Shown here piece by piece: positions 22,895 through 32,931 of a DNA stretch of 64,000 nucleotides (positions are counted from its first letter, which is position 1; every line of letters starts with the position of its first letter). Origin of the DNA: Streptomyces sp. NBC_00335 (lineage in GTDB: Bacteria > Actinomycetota > Actinomycetes > Streptomycetales > Streptomycetaceae); NCBI RefSeq assembly GCF_036127095.1, contig NZ_CP108006.1, positions 1,302,001-1,366,000 of the forward strand, in the 5' to 3' direction. Under the pieces are notes generated by a model. It was not told the DNA's origin and searched no databases. It saw nothing but the letters and a program-made list of their open reading frames with translations. Made by a program: the position numbers and the translations under genes.

Positions 22895-23674
22895 TCACCG
22901 CCCGGCGGCAGCCAGGGGCAGGGACGGGAACAGGTCCTGGAACGGCGCCGCCGAGTCGATCCCGTCCCGCCCGAAGGGCGCGTCGAAGCTCCACACCATG
23001 AACAGCAGGAACACGATCAGCGCGCTGAACAGGCCCGCGAGCAGCAGCTCCCGCCCCGACCGCCGGATCTGCAGGGTGAAGATCAGCCCGACGGTGACCA
23101 GCCCGCCCGCGACCAGCCCCAGCCAGACCACCCCCGGCAGCGTGGACTCGTCGCTCTGCGTCCGCTCGTGACGGGCGTCGTCGGCGGCCGCGATGTGGTC
23201 CAGCAGCGGCTGATAGGCCTGGGCCTGCAGCTCGTTGCCCGGGCTCTGGTGGGTGACGTCGCTGCGCAGCTTGCCGAGCAGCTCGCCGCTCTCCGGGGAC
23301 ACCGGCGCCCCCGAGGTCAGCCGCGGCCAGTCCACGCTGACGGTGTGGGACACGTACGCGTTGACCTCGCCGCGGATCCGGTCGCGGACGGCGGCCGGAT
23401 AGACATCGGCCCGCTGGGTCACCTCGTACAGGGACTGGGCCTCGCGGCGCACGCTGTCCTCGGCGGCGCCGCGCGCCTCCCAGACTCCCGCGATGGCCAG
23501 ACCGAGCACGATCGCGTAGACCACGCCGACCATCATCACCATGTATTCGAGGACGTCGGGGGTTTCGCTGGTGTCCTCGTCGTCGGCGACCCGGCGGTGC
23601 CGGATCGCGGTGAAGGCGAGGACGAGGGCGCAGACGAGCGCCATGGCGATGGCCAGGACCAGCCATTCGGACAC
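22895..23674 (-). CDS. DUF4239-family membrane protein
   Basis: The 259-residue protein has two N-terminal membrane segments (about residues 3-22 and 45-65). A soluble helical middle (about 70-185) is followed by two C-terminal membrane segments (about 185-235), the layout of DUF4239 (bestrophin-like) proteins. The GTG at 23674 has a GGAGA site 6 nt upstream; the longer open frame to 23878 lacks one. Role and substrate are unknown. It is convergent with the cassette ending at 22842. Confidence 0.85.
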   Translation of the reverse strand: MSEWLVLAIAMALVCALVLAFTAIRHRRVADDEDTSETPDVLEYMVMMVGVVYAIVLGLAIAGVWEARGAAEDSVRREAQSLYEVTQRADVYPAAVRDRIRGEVNAYVSHTVSVDWPRLTSGAPVSPESGELLGKLRSDVTHQSPGNELQAQAYQPLLDHIAAADDARHERTQSDESTLPGVVWLGLVAGGLVTVGLIFTLQIRRSGRELLLAGLFSALIVFLLFMVWSFDAPFGRDGIDSAAPFQDLFPSLPLAAAGR

Positions 23675-23882
23675 GAGGGTTCTCCGTAGGTCGAGATGAG
23701 CGGACTGAACGTGGGGCGCGACCAGTGCCGTGACCGGGAAGGTTTGCCGGGGCGCGGCGTCCGGTGCGGTGCATCGCAAGGCGGAGGCCCGGGGCTCGTA
23801 CCGGACGTACCTGCCCGGTCCGACAACGCGGCGAGGTGCCGTGCCGGGCGTCGCGCCCCGGTGAACCTTTCCGGCCACAGCA

Positions 23883-24467
23883 CTAGCCGCGGCTCCTGGA
23901 GCGGGGCCGCAGCGCGACGGCCGCGAGCACCGCCGGGGTCGTGACGACGACCATGAGCATCAGGGTGGACATGCCGTCCGGACCGCGCCGCGCCAGAGCC
24001 GCGGAGTGGTACGGGCGCACGTGGAACCGCCCCGCCGCCCCCGCCCCCGCTGCGACCCGGTGCGGAGCCACCGCTCCGCCCGGAGCCGGCTGCGGGACCC
24101 CGGCCTCCTCCACCGCGGCCGCCCGCGGCTGCGCCTGCGCGGGCCTTGCCTGCGCCGTCGGCCCGGGGGAGGGCTCCGCCGCCGGCCCGGGCTGCGCGGG
24201 GGCGAGCGGCCCCAGCCCCGGGTGGCGCGCCGTCGGCCCGGCCGGGCCGGGCAGCAGCACCCGGGCGGTCGGCCGTACGGCCGGGACCGGAGCGGGCGTC
24301 GAGGCCGACGGCGGCGCCGCGGGCGGCCGTGGCCGCGACCCGGCCGGTACGCACAGGTCGACCCGGGCGCCGCGGCCGTGGCCGTCTCCGGCGACCGCCA
24401 CGTGACCGTGCAGCGGGCAGAGCGCCGCCACCAGGCCGGCCCCGGCGAAGTACTGCCAAGCGGTCAC
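23883..24467 (-). CDS. Hypothetical Pro/Ala-rich membrane-anchored protein
   Basis: The 194-residue reading frame starts at GTG 24467 with a GGGAGA site 7 nt upstream. A short hydrophobic N-terminus (YFAGAGLVAALCPLHGHVAVAG) is followed by about 115 residues rich in Pro, Ala, Gly and Arg. A C-terminal hydrophobic segment (MSTLMLMVVVTTPAVLAAVAL) ends in a basic RPRSRSRG tail. That layout suggests a surface or periplasm-facing low-complexity linker held by membrane segments. No domain was recognised. The plus strand is also open here, as is common at this GC content, so the call rests on the ribosome binding site and the hydrophobic ends. Confidence 0.55.
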   Translation of the reverse strand: MTAWQYFAGAGLVAALCPLHGHVAVAGDGHGRGARVDLCVPAGSRPRPPAAPPSASTPAPVPAVRPTARVLLPGPAGPTARHPGLGPLAPAQPGPAAEPSPGPTAQARPAQAQPRAAAVEEAGVPQPAPGGAVAPHRVAAGAGAAGRFHVRPYHSAALARRGPDGMSTLMLMVVVTTPAVLAAVALRPRSRSRG

Positions 24468-24827
24468 CGCGCGTTCTCCCGATTCCGCAGCAGGGATGAG
24501 GGCTACGCCTGAAGAAACGATCACGGCGGTGGTTCGATACGCGCCAGACAGGTCAAGATCAGCCCTCGGCAGCCCACTTCGCGCCACAGCGGGTCCCTGC
24601 CGGTCGCCCGCCCGGCCCCATCCGGACCGGACCCCGCCCCGCCCGTACCGGCGGGCGCGCCCGCGCGCACCACTCCACCGCGCCGCCGCGCACCCCAGGC
24701 CCCCGCGGCCGGCGTTCACCCGCCCGGCCCACTCCGCCACGGCGCGGCCCGCCCTCCCCGCCGATGATCGGAGAACCCGATCCCGCAGCTCAGCGGGGTC
24801 GCCCGGGGAGCACAGGGACGGTGGCAG
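24468..24827. other. 360-bp divergent region without a clear gene
   Basis: The region lies between the hypothetical protein (leftward) and the M20 dipeptidase (rightward). A relatively A/T-rich patch near 24500-24560 probably holds promoters. The rest is very G/C-rich, with no convincing hairpin, repeat or start. Confidence 0.4.
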
Positions 24828-26288
24828 GTGGACGCGGACGGCTCGCACAACCTCGAAGCACAGGTCGACGCCCTGATGGACGGCCTGCGGGCCGACCTGG
24901 AACGGCTCGCGTCGATCCCCTCGGTCGCCTTCCCCGGGTACCCGCCGGAGCCGGTCCTGGAGGCGCACGACCTGATCGTCTCCCTGCTGCGCGAGGCGGG
25001 CGTCCCCACCATCGAGCGGATCGACCTGCCCGACACCGCCCCGGTCGTCTACGGCGAGATCCCGCCCCCGCACCCGGGCGCACCGACCGTCCTGCTGTAC
25101 GGGCACTACGACGTCCAGCCCGCCGGAAACCCGACCCTGTGGCTCTCCCCGCCCTTCGAGCCGACGCCCGTCGCCGGAGTCCCCGGCGGCCTGCGGGCGC
25201 GCGGGATCGCCGACGACAAGTCGAACGTGATCGCGCACCTGGGCATGCTCCGGGTGTACGGCGGCCGGCCGCCCGTCGGGATCAAGCTGGTGATCGAGGG
25301 GCAGGAGGAGTACGGCAGCCCCTTCGACGACTACCCGCCCACCGATCCGGACCGGTTCGCCTGCGACGCGATGGTCATCGCCGACCTCGGCAACCTGCGG
25401 CCCGGCACCCCGACCCTGACCACCGGCCTGCGCGGGGCCTGCGAGGTGATGGTGGAGGTGCGCACGCTCGCGGAGGCACGGCACAGCGGGGAGTTCGGCG
25501 GAGCCGCCCCCGACGCCCTGCTGGTCCTGCTCCGGGCGCTGGCCACCCTGCACGACGAGCACGGGGACGTGGCGGTGCCCGGGCTGCGCCGCGATCCCTG
25601 GGAGGGAACGACCTACACCGAGGAGGAGTTCCGCGAGCTGGCCTCCGTCCGGGACGGGCTGCCGCTGATCGGCACCGGCTCGCTCGGCGAGCGGCTGTGG
25701 AGCGGACCGGCCGTCACCGTCATCGGGCTGGACGCCCCGGACGTGGCGGGCGCCGCCTCCGCCGTGGTCCCGTACGCGCGGGCCAAGCTGAACCTGCGCT
25801 TCCATCCCCTCCAGGACCCGAAGGAGGCCCGGACCGCGCTCGTGGAACACCTGCGCGCGCAGCGGCCCTTCGGGATCCCGCTCACCGTGACCCCGGGCGA
25901 CACCGGCCCCGGCTTCGAGGCGCGGACGGGTGGGCCCGCGTACCGGGCGGCGCTGACCGCGCTGAAGGAGGCCTGGGGCACCGAGGCCTCCTACGTGGCC
26001 ACGGGCGGCTCCATCCCGCTGGTGAACGGCCTCGCGCGGGCGGCTCCGGGGGCGGAGGTGCTGCTGTTCGGCGCACAGGACAGCATGTGCAACCTGCACG
26101 CGCCGAACGAGCGGGTGCTGCTGTCGGAGGTGCGCAACACGGTGGTGGCGATGGCCGCCTTCGTCCGGGAGTACGCGGCGGACTTCGGCGCGGACCCCGG
26201 CGCGGACCCCGGCGCAGCGTTCGGCGCGGACCTCGGCGCTGTCGGCGACGGGGCCGCCGCCCAGGACCCCGCCGGAGGCGCCCGGTGA
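24828..26288 (+). CDS. M20-family dipeptidase/peptidase
   Basis: The 486-residue zinc peptidase has the first metal motif YGHYDVQP (His93, Asp95) and bridging Asp in RARGIADDKSN. The catalytic Glu pair is in IEGQEEYGS, with later ligands in VIADLGN and near the C-terminal HAPNERVL. A lid domain occupies about residues 200-320. Relatives act on dipeptides or acylated amino acids in the cytoplasm. The last 25 residues are GADPGADPG-type repeats encoded by tandem DNA. The stop overlaps the start of a YfcC-type carrier (GTGA), so uptake and cleavage of a substrate are probably linked. Confidence 0.9.
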   Translation: MDADGSHNLEAQVDALMDGLRADLERLASIPSVAFPGYPPEPVLEAHDLIVSLLREAGVPTIERIDLPDTAPVVYGEIPPPHPGAPTVLLYGHYDVQPAGNPTLWLSPPFEPTPVAGVPGGLRARGIADDKSNVIAHLGMLRVYGGRPPVGIKLVIEGQEEYGSPFDDYPPTDPDRFACDAMVIADLGNLRPGTPTLTTGLRGACEVMVEVRTLAEARHSGEFGGAAPDALLVLLRALATLHDEHGDVAVPGLRRDPWEGTTYTEEEFRELASVRDGLPLIGTGSLGERLWSGPAVTVIGLDAPDVAGAASAVVPYARAKLNLRFHPLQDPKEARTALVEHLRAQRPFGIPLTVTPGDTGPGFEARTGGPAYRAALTALKEAWGTEASYVATGGSIPLVNGLARAAPGAEVLLFGAQDSMCNLHAPNERVLLSEVRNTVVAMAAFVREYAADFGADPGADPGAAFGADLGAVGDGAAAQDPAGGAR

Positions 26289-27847
26289 CCACCGCGACCC
26301 CGCCCCCGGCCGCTCCCCCGCCGCCGGCCGCACCCGCGCCCGTACCGCCGGAAGGGCCGCCGCCGGCGCGGAAGTTCTCCTTCCCCAGTGCGCTGACGAT
26401 CCTGGCCATCGTCACCGTCGCGATCTGGCTGCTGGCCTTCCTCGTCCCGGCCGGCGAGTACGACCGCAACGACAGCGGCGCCCCCGTGTCCGGCACCTAC
26501 CACCGGGTCGAGGGCACCCAGAGCTTCACCGATCGCCTGAACGACCTGTTCCTCTCCCCCGTCAACGGGCTCTACGGCCTCCAGGACCCCAAGACCGGCG
26601 AGGTCGGGCCCACCTTCAGCGGCGATCTGTACGGCAGTGCGGGCGTGTTCCTCTTCGTGCTCGCCATCGGCGCCTTCATCACCGTCGTGTTCGCCACCGG
26701 GGCCCTGGACCGGGGCATCGCCCTCCTCGCCCACCGGCTGCGCGACCGCGGGGCGCTGCTGATCGCCGCCGTGATGGTGGTCTTCTCGATCCTGGGCACC
26801 GTGGAGGGCTTCGCCGAGGAGACCCTCGGCTTCTACGGCCTGCTGGTACCGATGATGCTGGCCCTCGGCTACGACCGGCTGGTCGCGGTCGGCGCCGCCA
26901 TCCTCGGCGCGGGCGTCGGCGTGCTCTGCTCGACGGTGAACCCCTTCGCCACCGGTGTGGCCTCCTCGGCGGCCGGCATCTCGCTCGGCGACGGGATCGG
27001 GCTGCGGTTCCTCATGTGGATCGTGCTGACCACCGTGACCGTCCTCTACGTGATCCGGTACGCCCGACGGGTCCAGAAGGACCCCTCCAAGTCGATCTGC
27101 GGGTTCCTGCCCGGGGACCGGGAGCAGAAGGCCACCGGCGCCGAGGAGGTGGAACCGGAGCTGACCCGGCTGCACAAGACCGTGCTGGTCCTGCTGGTCC
27201 TCGTCTTCGCCTTCATGATCTTCTCGGTGGTGCCCTGGTCGAGCGCGCTGACCGGCAAGGCGGACGCGGCCCCGTACGCCTGGGAACTGGACTGGTCCTT
27301 CGCCCAGTTGGCGGCGCTCTTCATCTGCGCGGCCGTGCTGATCGGCCTGGTCGCCCGGATGGGCGAGGCCAAGCTCAGCTCCACGATCATCCAGGGGGCC
27401 GCCGACTTCATCTCGCCCGCCCTGGTCATCATGCTGGCGCGCGGGGTCACGGTCATCATGAACAACTCGAAGATCACCGACACCGTGCTGCACTCCATCG
27501 AGGGTGTGGTGAAGGGGACTTCGTCCGGGATCTTCGCGATCATCGTGTTCCTCGTGAACCTCCCGCTCGCCTTCCTGATCCCCTCCACTTCCGGGCACGC
27601 CACGCTCACCATGCCGATCCTGGCCCCGCTCGCCGACTTCGCGGGCGTCTCCCGCGCGCTGATGGTGACGGCCTGGCAGTCGGCGAGCGGCTGGATGAAC
27701 CTCTGGGTCCCCACCACCGCCGTCACCATCGGCGGCGTGGCGCTGGCCAAGGTCGGCTACGACAAGTACCTGCGCTTCGTCTGGCCGTTGCTCGGCATCC
27801 TCTTCGTGCTGATCTGCGGGTTCCTGGCCCTGGGCGCCGCGATGTGA
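26285..27847 (+). CDS. YfcC-family/C4-dicarboxylate-carrier-like membrane transporter
   Basis: The 520-residue protein has a 35-residue Pro/Ala-rich cytoplasmic head and about 11-12 membrane segments. It shows the family features FLVPAGEY(D/E), GTVEGFAEETLGFYGLLVPMM, STVNPFATGVASSAAG and the C-terminal PSTSGHATLTMPILAPLADFAGV. YfcC/ArcD-DcuC-like carriers move amino acids, peptides or dicarboxylates. The GTG start overlaps the dipeptidase stop, making a two-gene operon that ends in a strong hairpin at 27868. A peptide or basic amino-acid derivative is the inferred substrate. Confidence 0.88.
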   Translation: MTTATPPPAAPPPPAAPAPVPPEGPPPARKFSFPSALTILAIVTVAIWLLAFLVPAGEYDRNDSGAPVSGTYHRVEGTQSFTDRLNDLFLSPVNGLYGLQDPKTGEVGPTFSGDLYGSAGVFLFVLAIGAFITVVFATGALDRGIALLAHRLRDRGALLIAAVMVVFSILGTVEGFAEETLGFYGLLVPMMLALGYDRLVAVGAAILGAGVGVLCSTVNPFATGVASSAAGISLGDGIGLRFLMWIVLTTVTVLYVIRYARRVQKDPSKSICGFLPGDREQKATGAEEVEPELTRLHKTVLVLLVLVFAFMIFSVVPWSSALTGKADAAPYAWELDWSFAQLAALFICAAVLIGLVARMGEAKLSSTIIQGAADFISPALVIMLARGVTVIMNNSKITDTVLHSIEGVVKGTSSGIFAIIVFLVNLPLAFLIPSTSGHATLTMPILAPLADFAGVSRALMVTAWQSASGWMNLWVPTTAVTIGGVALAKVGYDKYLRFVWPLLGILFVLICGFLALGAAM

Positions 27848-27867
27848 CGGCGGCGTACGCCGCGGGG

Positions 27868-27915
27868 AACGCACGCAGGGGCGCGACCCCAACGGGTCGC
27901 GCCCCTGCGTGCGTT
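27868..27915. terminator. 22-bp perfect hairpin, bidirectional terminator
   Basis: The arms 27868-27889 and 27894-27915 are perfectly complementary over 22 bp with a 4-nt loop. It lies between the convergent transporter and metG genes and probably stops transcription from both sides. Confidence 0.85.
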
Positions 27916-27961
27916 GCTGCCTGGAAGGCCGGTCGGCCAGGCAAGATCCGAAAGATCCGGC

Positions 27962-29677
27962 CTAGGCGTCCGGGTTGCCGCCGAAGCGCTCGCGGTACGA
28001 CTCCAGGTCCTCTTCGGAGATCCTGGGGAAGAGCACCGGCGGAACCGTGAACGGCGTGCCCGCCGGCACCGCGTCGAGCGACGCGGCCTGCTCCGGGGTG
28101 ACCCACGTGGCCGTGTCGTCGGCGAGCTCGAACGCGGAGCGCATGGCGCGCGCCGAGGCCGGGATGAACGGCTCGGAGACCACCGAGTAGAGGTGGATGA
28201 GGTTCATCGCCGTGCGCAGGGAGAGCGCCGCACCGTCCAGGTCGGTCTTGACCTCCGTCCAGGGGGCCTTCTCGTCGAGGTACGCGTTTCCGGCCGACCA
28301 CAGGGCGCGCAGCGCGGCCGCGGCCTTGCGGTACTGGAGCGTGTCCATGTGGCCCTCGTACTCGGCCAGCAGCTCGGCGATCTGCACGCCCAGCTTGGCC
28401 TCGACCTCGCCCGCGGGGCTGCCCGCGGGGACCTCGTCGCCGAACTTCTTGCGGGAGAAGGTCAGTACGCGGTTGACGAAGTTGCCCAGCGTGCCGCCGA
28501 GGTCCTTGTTCACCGTGGCGGCGAAGTGCTCCCACGTGAAGGAGGAGTCGTCGGACTCGGGCGCGTTGGCGATGAGGAAGTAGCGCCAGAAGTCGGCCGG
28601 GAGGATCTCCAGCGCCTGGTCGGTGAAGACGCCGCGCTTCTGCGAGGTGGAGAACTTGCCGCCGTAGTACGTCAGCCAGTTGAAGGCCTTGACGTAGTCG
28701 ACCATCTTCCACGGCTCGCGGACGCCGAGCTCGGTGGCGGGGAACATCACCGTGTGGAACGGGACGTTGTCCTTGGCCATGAACTGGGTGTAGCGGACGT
28801 CCTCGGCCTCGTACCACCAGGACTTGTAGTCGCGGTTCGCCGGGTCGGCGTCCGCCCACTCCTTGGTGGAGGCGATGTACTCGATCGGGGCGTCGAACCA
28901 GACGTAGAACACCTTGCCGTCGGCGGCCAGCTCGGGCCACGTGTCGGCGGGCACCGGGACGCCCCAGTCGAGGTCACGCGTGATGGCGCGGTCGTGCAGG
29001 CCCTCGGTCAGCCACTTGCGGGCGATGGAGGACGCGAGCTGCGGCCACTCCTCCTCGTGCTCCGCGACCCAGGCCTCGACCTCGACCTGGAGCTTGGACT
29101 GGAGGAGGAAGAGGTGCTTGGTCTCGCGGACCTCCAGCTCGGTGGAGCCGGAGATGGCCGAGCGGGGCTCGATCAGGTCCGTGGGGTCCAGGACGCGGGT
29201 GCAGTTCTCGCACTGGTCGCCGCGGGCCTTGTCGTAGCCGCAGTGCGGGCAGGTGCCCTCGACGTAGCGGTCCGGCAGGAAGCGGTCGTCGACCGGCGAG
29301 AAGACCTGCCGGATCGCGCGCTCCTCGATGAAGCCGTTCGCCTGGAGCCGGCGCGCGAAGTGCTGGGTGATCTCGCGGTTCTGCTCCGAGGAGCTGCGGC
29401 CGAAGTAGTCGAAGGACAGCTCGAAGCCGTCGTAGACCGCCTTCTGGGCGTCGTGGGCCTGCGCGCAGAACTCGGCGACCGAGAGGCCGGCCGCCTTCGC
29501 GGCGAGCTCGGCGGGGGTGCCGTGCTCGTCGGTGGCGCAGATGTAGAGGACGTCGTGGCCGCGCTGGCGGAGGTACCGGGAGTACACATCCGCCGGAAGC
29601 ATCGACCCGACCATGTTGCCCAGGTGCTTGATCCCGTTGATATAGGGAAGCGCGCTGGTGATCAGGTGTCGAGCCAT
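27962..29677 (-). CDS. metG: Methionyl-tRNA synthetase
   Basis: The 571-residue class I synthetase charges tRNA-Met. The N-terminus reads [17 protein letters not shown] (HIGH-type signature HLGN), and the zinc knuckle has CPHCG and CENC (four cysteines). The second signature is KFSTSQKRG instead of KMSKS, so its second lysine is Thr. An anticodon-binding helical domain follows from about residue 390. There is no C-terminal tRNA-binding EMAP-like domain. The ATG at 29677 (MARHLITS) has GGAG 8 nt upstream. Some actinomycetes carry two MetRS types; whether another copy exists lies outside the window. Confidence 0.95.
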   Translation of the reverse strand: MARHLITSALPYINGIKHLGNMVGSMLPADVYSRYLRQRGHDVLYICATDEHGTPAELAAKAAGLSVAEFCAQAHDAQKAVYDGFELSFDYFGRSSSEQNREITQHFARRLQANGFIEERAIRQVFSPVDDRFLPDRYVEGTCPHCGYDKARGDQCENCTRVLDPTDLIEPRSAISGSTELEVRETKHLFLLQSKLQVEVEAWVAEHEEEWPQLASSIARKWLTEGLHDRAITRDLDWGVPVPADTWPELAADGKVFYVWFDAPIEYIASTKEWADADPANRDYKSWWYEAEDVRYTQFMAKDNVPFHTVMFPATELGVREPWKMVDYVKAFNWLTYYGGKFSTSQKRGVFTDQALEILPADFWRYFLIANAPESDDSSFTWEHFAATVNKDLGGTLGNFVNRVLTFSRKKFGDEVPAGSPAGEVEAKLGVQIAELLAEYEGHMDTLQYRKAAAALRALWSAGNAYLDEKAPWTEVKTDLDGAALSLRTAMNLIHLYSVVSEPFIPASARAMRSAFELADDTATWVTPEQAASLDAVPAGTPFTVPPVLFPRISEEDLESYRERFGGNPDA

Positions 29678-29996
29678 CCTCGGATGCTCCATTTCATATA
29701 TGCCGGTACGACGTGACGTGCGGTTCATCGTATCGAACCGCCGAAACGCCACGCCCCGCATTTCTTCGGGGTGGACTGGGGGTACAGCGCAAAACTGGAG
29801 GGTGCAAAGCAAAAGCGAGGACTGTGACCACTCCGTCACGGCCCTCGCGCTGGGGCCATGGTACAGCGGGCCGGGCAGCCCCCGAACCGCCGTCCACGCC
29901 GCCGGGACACCGTGCGCGGCGGCCGCGCACGGCGCTCCGGAGGACGGCCCCGGCGCTGCGCCGGCGGTGCCCCGGCGGTGCCCCGGCGATGCGCCG
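29678..29996. other. 319-bp region between metG and a membrane protein gene
   Basis: The region holds the metG promoter (A/T-rich around 29690-29760) and the terminator hairpin of the next leftward gene at 29811-29848. Between 29870 and 29996 there is only G/C-rich sequence with repeated GCGCCGG/CCCCGGCG words. No gene is supported. Confidence 0.45.
29811..29848 (-). terminator. Rho-independent terminator (minus strand)
   Basis: On the minus strand, GCGAGGGCCGTGAC pairs imperfectly with GTCACAGTCCTCGC and is followed by TTTTGCTTTG. It lies downstream of the sigma-like membrane protein gene ending at 29997 and upstream of metG. Confidence 0.7.
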
Positions 29997-32093
29997 TCAG
30001 TCGCGGCCGCCCCGGCCGCCGTCGATCGCGGTGATCCGGACGCCGCTCGCGAGCCTGCCCGTCAGGGTGGCCGCGGGGCCCTGCGGACCGGCGACGGGGA
30101 CGGTCAGGGTCCGCCCGGCGGCCTCCGCGCGGACGGCCCCGGCCGCCGTGATGCCCGCGACCTCTCGGCTGCCGGCCGCCAGCAGGTACCAGCGTCCGGC
30201 CGGGGAGCGCCACCGGGTGCCCGCGAGCAGGTGCTGTCCGAACCGTCCGCACGCGGCGGTCGCGCGGGACCGCGCCACGTCCTGCGGGGGTCCGGCGGGC
30301 AGCCGCAGCTGGACCAGGACGTCGCCCGGGCCGGCCCAGCCGGAGGCCCGGGTGCAGGTCCAGACGGCCCGGCCCGCTCCGTCGGGGAGTTCGGAGCCGG
30401 CGAAGTCCCAGACGTTGACGGCCCGTACCCCACCCGCCCGGTACTCCCGCAGCCGGCAGGCGACCGGCGCCCACGCGGCCCGCGCGGCCGGACCGGTGGC
30501 CTCGCGCGGCTGGCGCGCGGCCACCGCCGCGGGACCGTCGGGCAGCGGCGTGTAAGTGAGGTGTACGGGGGTCAGCGCGCCCAGGTCGGCGAGGACGAAG
30601 GCGTGCTTCTCCACGATGCGGGCGGAGGAGGTCAGCTCCAGTACGGGCCACGCCGCGCAGGCTCCGCCGGCGCCGCCACCGCCGTCGGCTCCGTCGGCGC
30701 CGCCCATGCGCGGCACCGCGGTCTCCTCGGTGACCCCGTCGGCGGTGACGGCCAGCGGCTTGGCCCCCTCCCCCGTCCGGAGCAGGTCGCGGGTGCCGGC
30801 CCGGGCGATCCACGGCGCGAGCAGGTACCTGGCCCGGCCCCCGTCCGCGCTCCCGTTCCCCGGGGTGCGGCTCAGCGTCAGCGCCGCGGCGGTGGTCACG
30901 TTCGCCTCGTCGGTACGGGCGAACGCGAGCTCCCGGCCGCGCGGCCCGTCGGCTGCTTCGCCGTAGCGCACCACCCGGTCCCCGTCGAGCAGCAGCACGA
31001 CGGCCCGCCCGGCGACGTCGCCCGCGTACAGGAGCTGCGGCGCGCGCAGCGGTGCGTCGGTGGCCGTCCCCGGCGCGGCCGTCACCGCCACCTCCCGGGG
31101 CCGGGCGGCCCAGGCCGCCAGCGCGCGGGCGAGCAGGCCCCGGTCGGCGGTGCGGGCGCCGCGGGCGGGCCAGGCGGTGAAGTCGACGCGGGCGGTGTCC
31201 GCCCAGGCCTCGGCGGGCACGCGGACCAGCCGGGCGGGGTCCAGGGCCCCGGCGACGGCCGGTCCGGCGAGCGGCGAGGCCTCGGGGCGGGGCGGCGATC
31301 CGTCGGCCGCGAGGATCCCGGCGGCCAGGGCCAGCGCGGCCGCGGCGGTCCAGCCGGCCCGGGTCCGGCGGCGCCGGCGCAGCAGGTCCGTGGGGCGGGC
31401 GCTGACCACGGCGGCGTCGAACTCGACGCCGCCCGGCCCTCGCAGGAGCGTTTCCCCAGCCGCCTCCCCGGCACGGGCGCGCGCACCTGGGGCGATACCG
31501 GTACCGCCCCACACCCCCGGTGGCTGCGAGCCCGTCTCCCGCCCCGGCCCCGGGGACCACTCGCGCCAGGCGGCCAGCGCCTCGCGCACGGCGTCCGCCG
31601 GGTCGGCCACCCCGGCCTGCCCGAGCAGCCGGGCCACCGCCTCCTCGGGCAGGCCGTCCATGCCGTGCAGGACGAACGCGGCCCGGACCGGCCCCGGAGC
31701 CGCGCCCAGCGCCCGCGCGGGCTCGTCGATCCCACCCGCCGGGGGCCACAGCCGCAGCCCCCAGACGAAGGGCGGCACCGGCGGCCACCCGAGCCCGGCC
31801 GCGGCCAGACGGGCCCGGCCCGACGGGGCGAGGCTCGCGCGCAGGACCCGTACGCGCACCTCGGTCAGGGGGCCGCCCGGCCCGTCGGGCCCGGCCGGAG
31901 CCTGGGTACTGCCGCGTCCGCCGCGCGGGAGTGCTCGCTGGACCGCCTTGTGCGCGAGGAGGACCCGGGCATGGCGGCCCAGCGTGACCGGGAGCGTCAC
32001 GTAGGCGAGCCGTACCAACTGGGGGTAGTGCTCGACGAGGACGGCCTCGGCCTGCTCCACGGCGGTGGAGCCGAATCGCTGTGTTGTACCCAC
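29997..32093 (-). CDS. Membrane protein with degenerate sigma-factor-like N-terminus
   Basis: The 698-residue protein starts with [24 protein letters not shown], which reads like sigma region 2. A region-4-like stretch ([29 protein letters not shown]) follows at about residues 133-162. Conserved promoter-binding residues appear eroded. One membrane segment ([17 protein letters not shown], about residues 245-262) follows a basic RRRRRTR stop-transfer cluster, and about 430 residues would lie outside the membrane. GTG 32093 has GGAGG directly adjacent, which is too close to be ideal, so the start is uncertain. It is divergent from a genuine ECF sigma factor gene. A membrane-tethered sensor derived from a sigma factor is an inference. 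Confidence 0.72.
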   Translation of the reverse strand: MGTTQRFGSTAVEQAEAVLVEHYPQLVRLAYVTLPVTLGRHARVLLAHKAVQRALPRGGRGSTQAPAGPDGPGGPLTEVRVRVLRASLAPSGRARLAAAGLGWPPVPPFVWGLRLWPPAGGIDEPARALGAAPGPVRAAFVLHGMDGLPEEAVARLLGQAGVADPADAVREALAAWREWSPGPGRETGSQPPGVWGGTGIAPGARARAGEAAGETLLRGPGGVEFDAAVVSARPTDLLRRRRRTRAGWTAAAALALAAGILAADGSPPRPEASPLAGPAVAGALDPARLVRVPAEAWADTARVDFTAWPARGARTADRGLLARALAAWAARPREVAVTAAPGTATDAPLRAPQLLYAGDVAGRAVVLLLDGDRVVRYGEAADGPRGRELAFARTDEANVTTAAALTLSRTPGNGSADGGRARYLLAPWIARAGTRDLLRTGEGAKPLAVTADGVTEETAVPRMGGADGADGGGGAGGACAAWPVLELTSSARIVEKHAFVLADLGALTPVHLTYTPLPDGPAAVAARQPREATGPAARAAWAPVACRLREYRAGGVRAVNVWDFAGSELPDGAGRAVWTCTRASGWAGPGDVLVQLRLPAGPPQDVARSRATAACGRFGQHLLAGTRWRSPAGRWYLLAAGSREVAGITAAGAVRAEAAGRTLTVPVAGPQGPAATLTGRLASGVRITAIDGGRGGRD

Positions 32094-32325
32094 CCTCCGA
32101 CAAACGAGTGAATCTTGGGATGGTCACACGCCGTGCCCTCCGGCGGGGAACGAAAGGGACGCACAGGAGAACGGCATATGCGTTTGCGCTGGTTGAGCGT
32201 GTGCGTGATCGACATCGATCATCAAGCGATCATCACCGAACGTAATTCTTCCAGCTTTCGTCTCTGCGCCCTCCGAGTGCGCCCGCGCTGATTTCCTTGC
32301 CCCGCACACGGGATGGGGTGGAGCG

Positions 32326-32931
32326 GTGAGCGATGGCAGCGGTCCGGAGGAGTCCGGTGGCGGGGCCGTGGGTCTGCCGAGCCGGCGACGGCGGCCGGCG
32401 CCCATGAGCCAGTGGGATTCGACGGCGCGCCTGTCGTACTGGGCCTTCCACGCCGACCGGCGCCCGGCCTACATGCGGTTCGCGTACCTGCAGCTGGGCT
32501 CGGACGCGGCGGCCGAGGAAGCGGTCGACGCCGCCTTCGACTCGATCATGGGCGAATGGCTGCGGATGCTGCACATGGACCGGCTCGATGCCTATGCGTG
32601 GACCGTCCTCAAACAGCGGCTGATCGACCGGCAGTTCCGCCGCAGCCCCTGGCCGGAGCCGATGGACACCAGTGCCTTCGAGGCGGCGCTCAAGGAGGCC
32701 CACGCGGAAGCCGACCAGTACGAGGTGCTCACCGACACCATCCGCTTCTACTCCGCCGTCTCCCGGCTCGCCGAACGCCAGCGCGACGCCGTGCTGCTGC
32801 GGTACGGGCTCCAGTGCACCCCCGGCGAAGCCGCCGCGATCATGGGTGTGGACGAGGCCACGGTCCGCTCGCAGCTCGGCCAGGCCCAGCGGCGCCTCGC
32901 CCGGCTGCTCGACGCGTCCGCCGAGTCATGA
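32326..32931 (+). CDS. ECF-type RNA polymerase sigma factor
   Basis: The 201-residue protein has sigma region 2 at about residues 45-110 (FAYLQLGSDAAAEEAVDAAFDSIMGEW). Region 4 lies at about 140-195 (LAERQRDAVLLRYGLQCTPGEAAAIMGVDEATVRSQLGQAQRRLARLL), the promoter -35-binding HTH. A 27-residue Gly/Arg-rich head precedes it. It would direct RNA polymerase to a small regulon. The GTG at 32326 follows GGGGTGG; ATG 32404 is a shorter alternative. Its stop overlaps the next gene's start (ATGA), so the IclR-like protein is made with it and may be its regulator. Confidence 0.85.
   Translation: MSDGSGPEESGGGAVGLPSRRRRPAPMSQWDSTARLSYWAFHADRRPAYMRFAYLQLGSDAAAEEAVDAAFDSIMGEWLRMLHMDRLDAYAWTVLKQRLIDRQFRRSPWPEPMDTSAFEAALKEAHAEADQYEVLTDTIRFYSAVSRLAERQRDAVLLRYGLQCTPGEAAAIMGVDEATVRSQLGQAQRRLARLLDASAES

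Noticed and set aside
24006..24512. Plus-strand open frames opposite the hypothetical gene at 23883-24467
   Set aside because: They lack good ribosome binding sites and encode Arg/Pro-rich sequence without hydrophobic or domain-like stretches, unlike the minus-strand frame.
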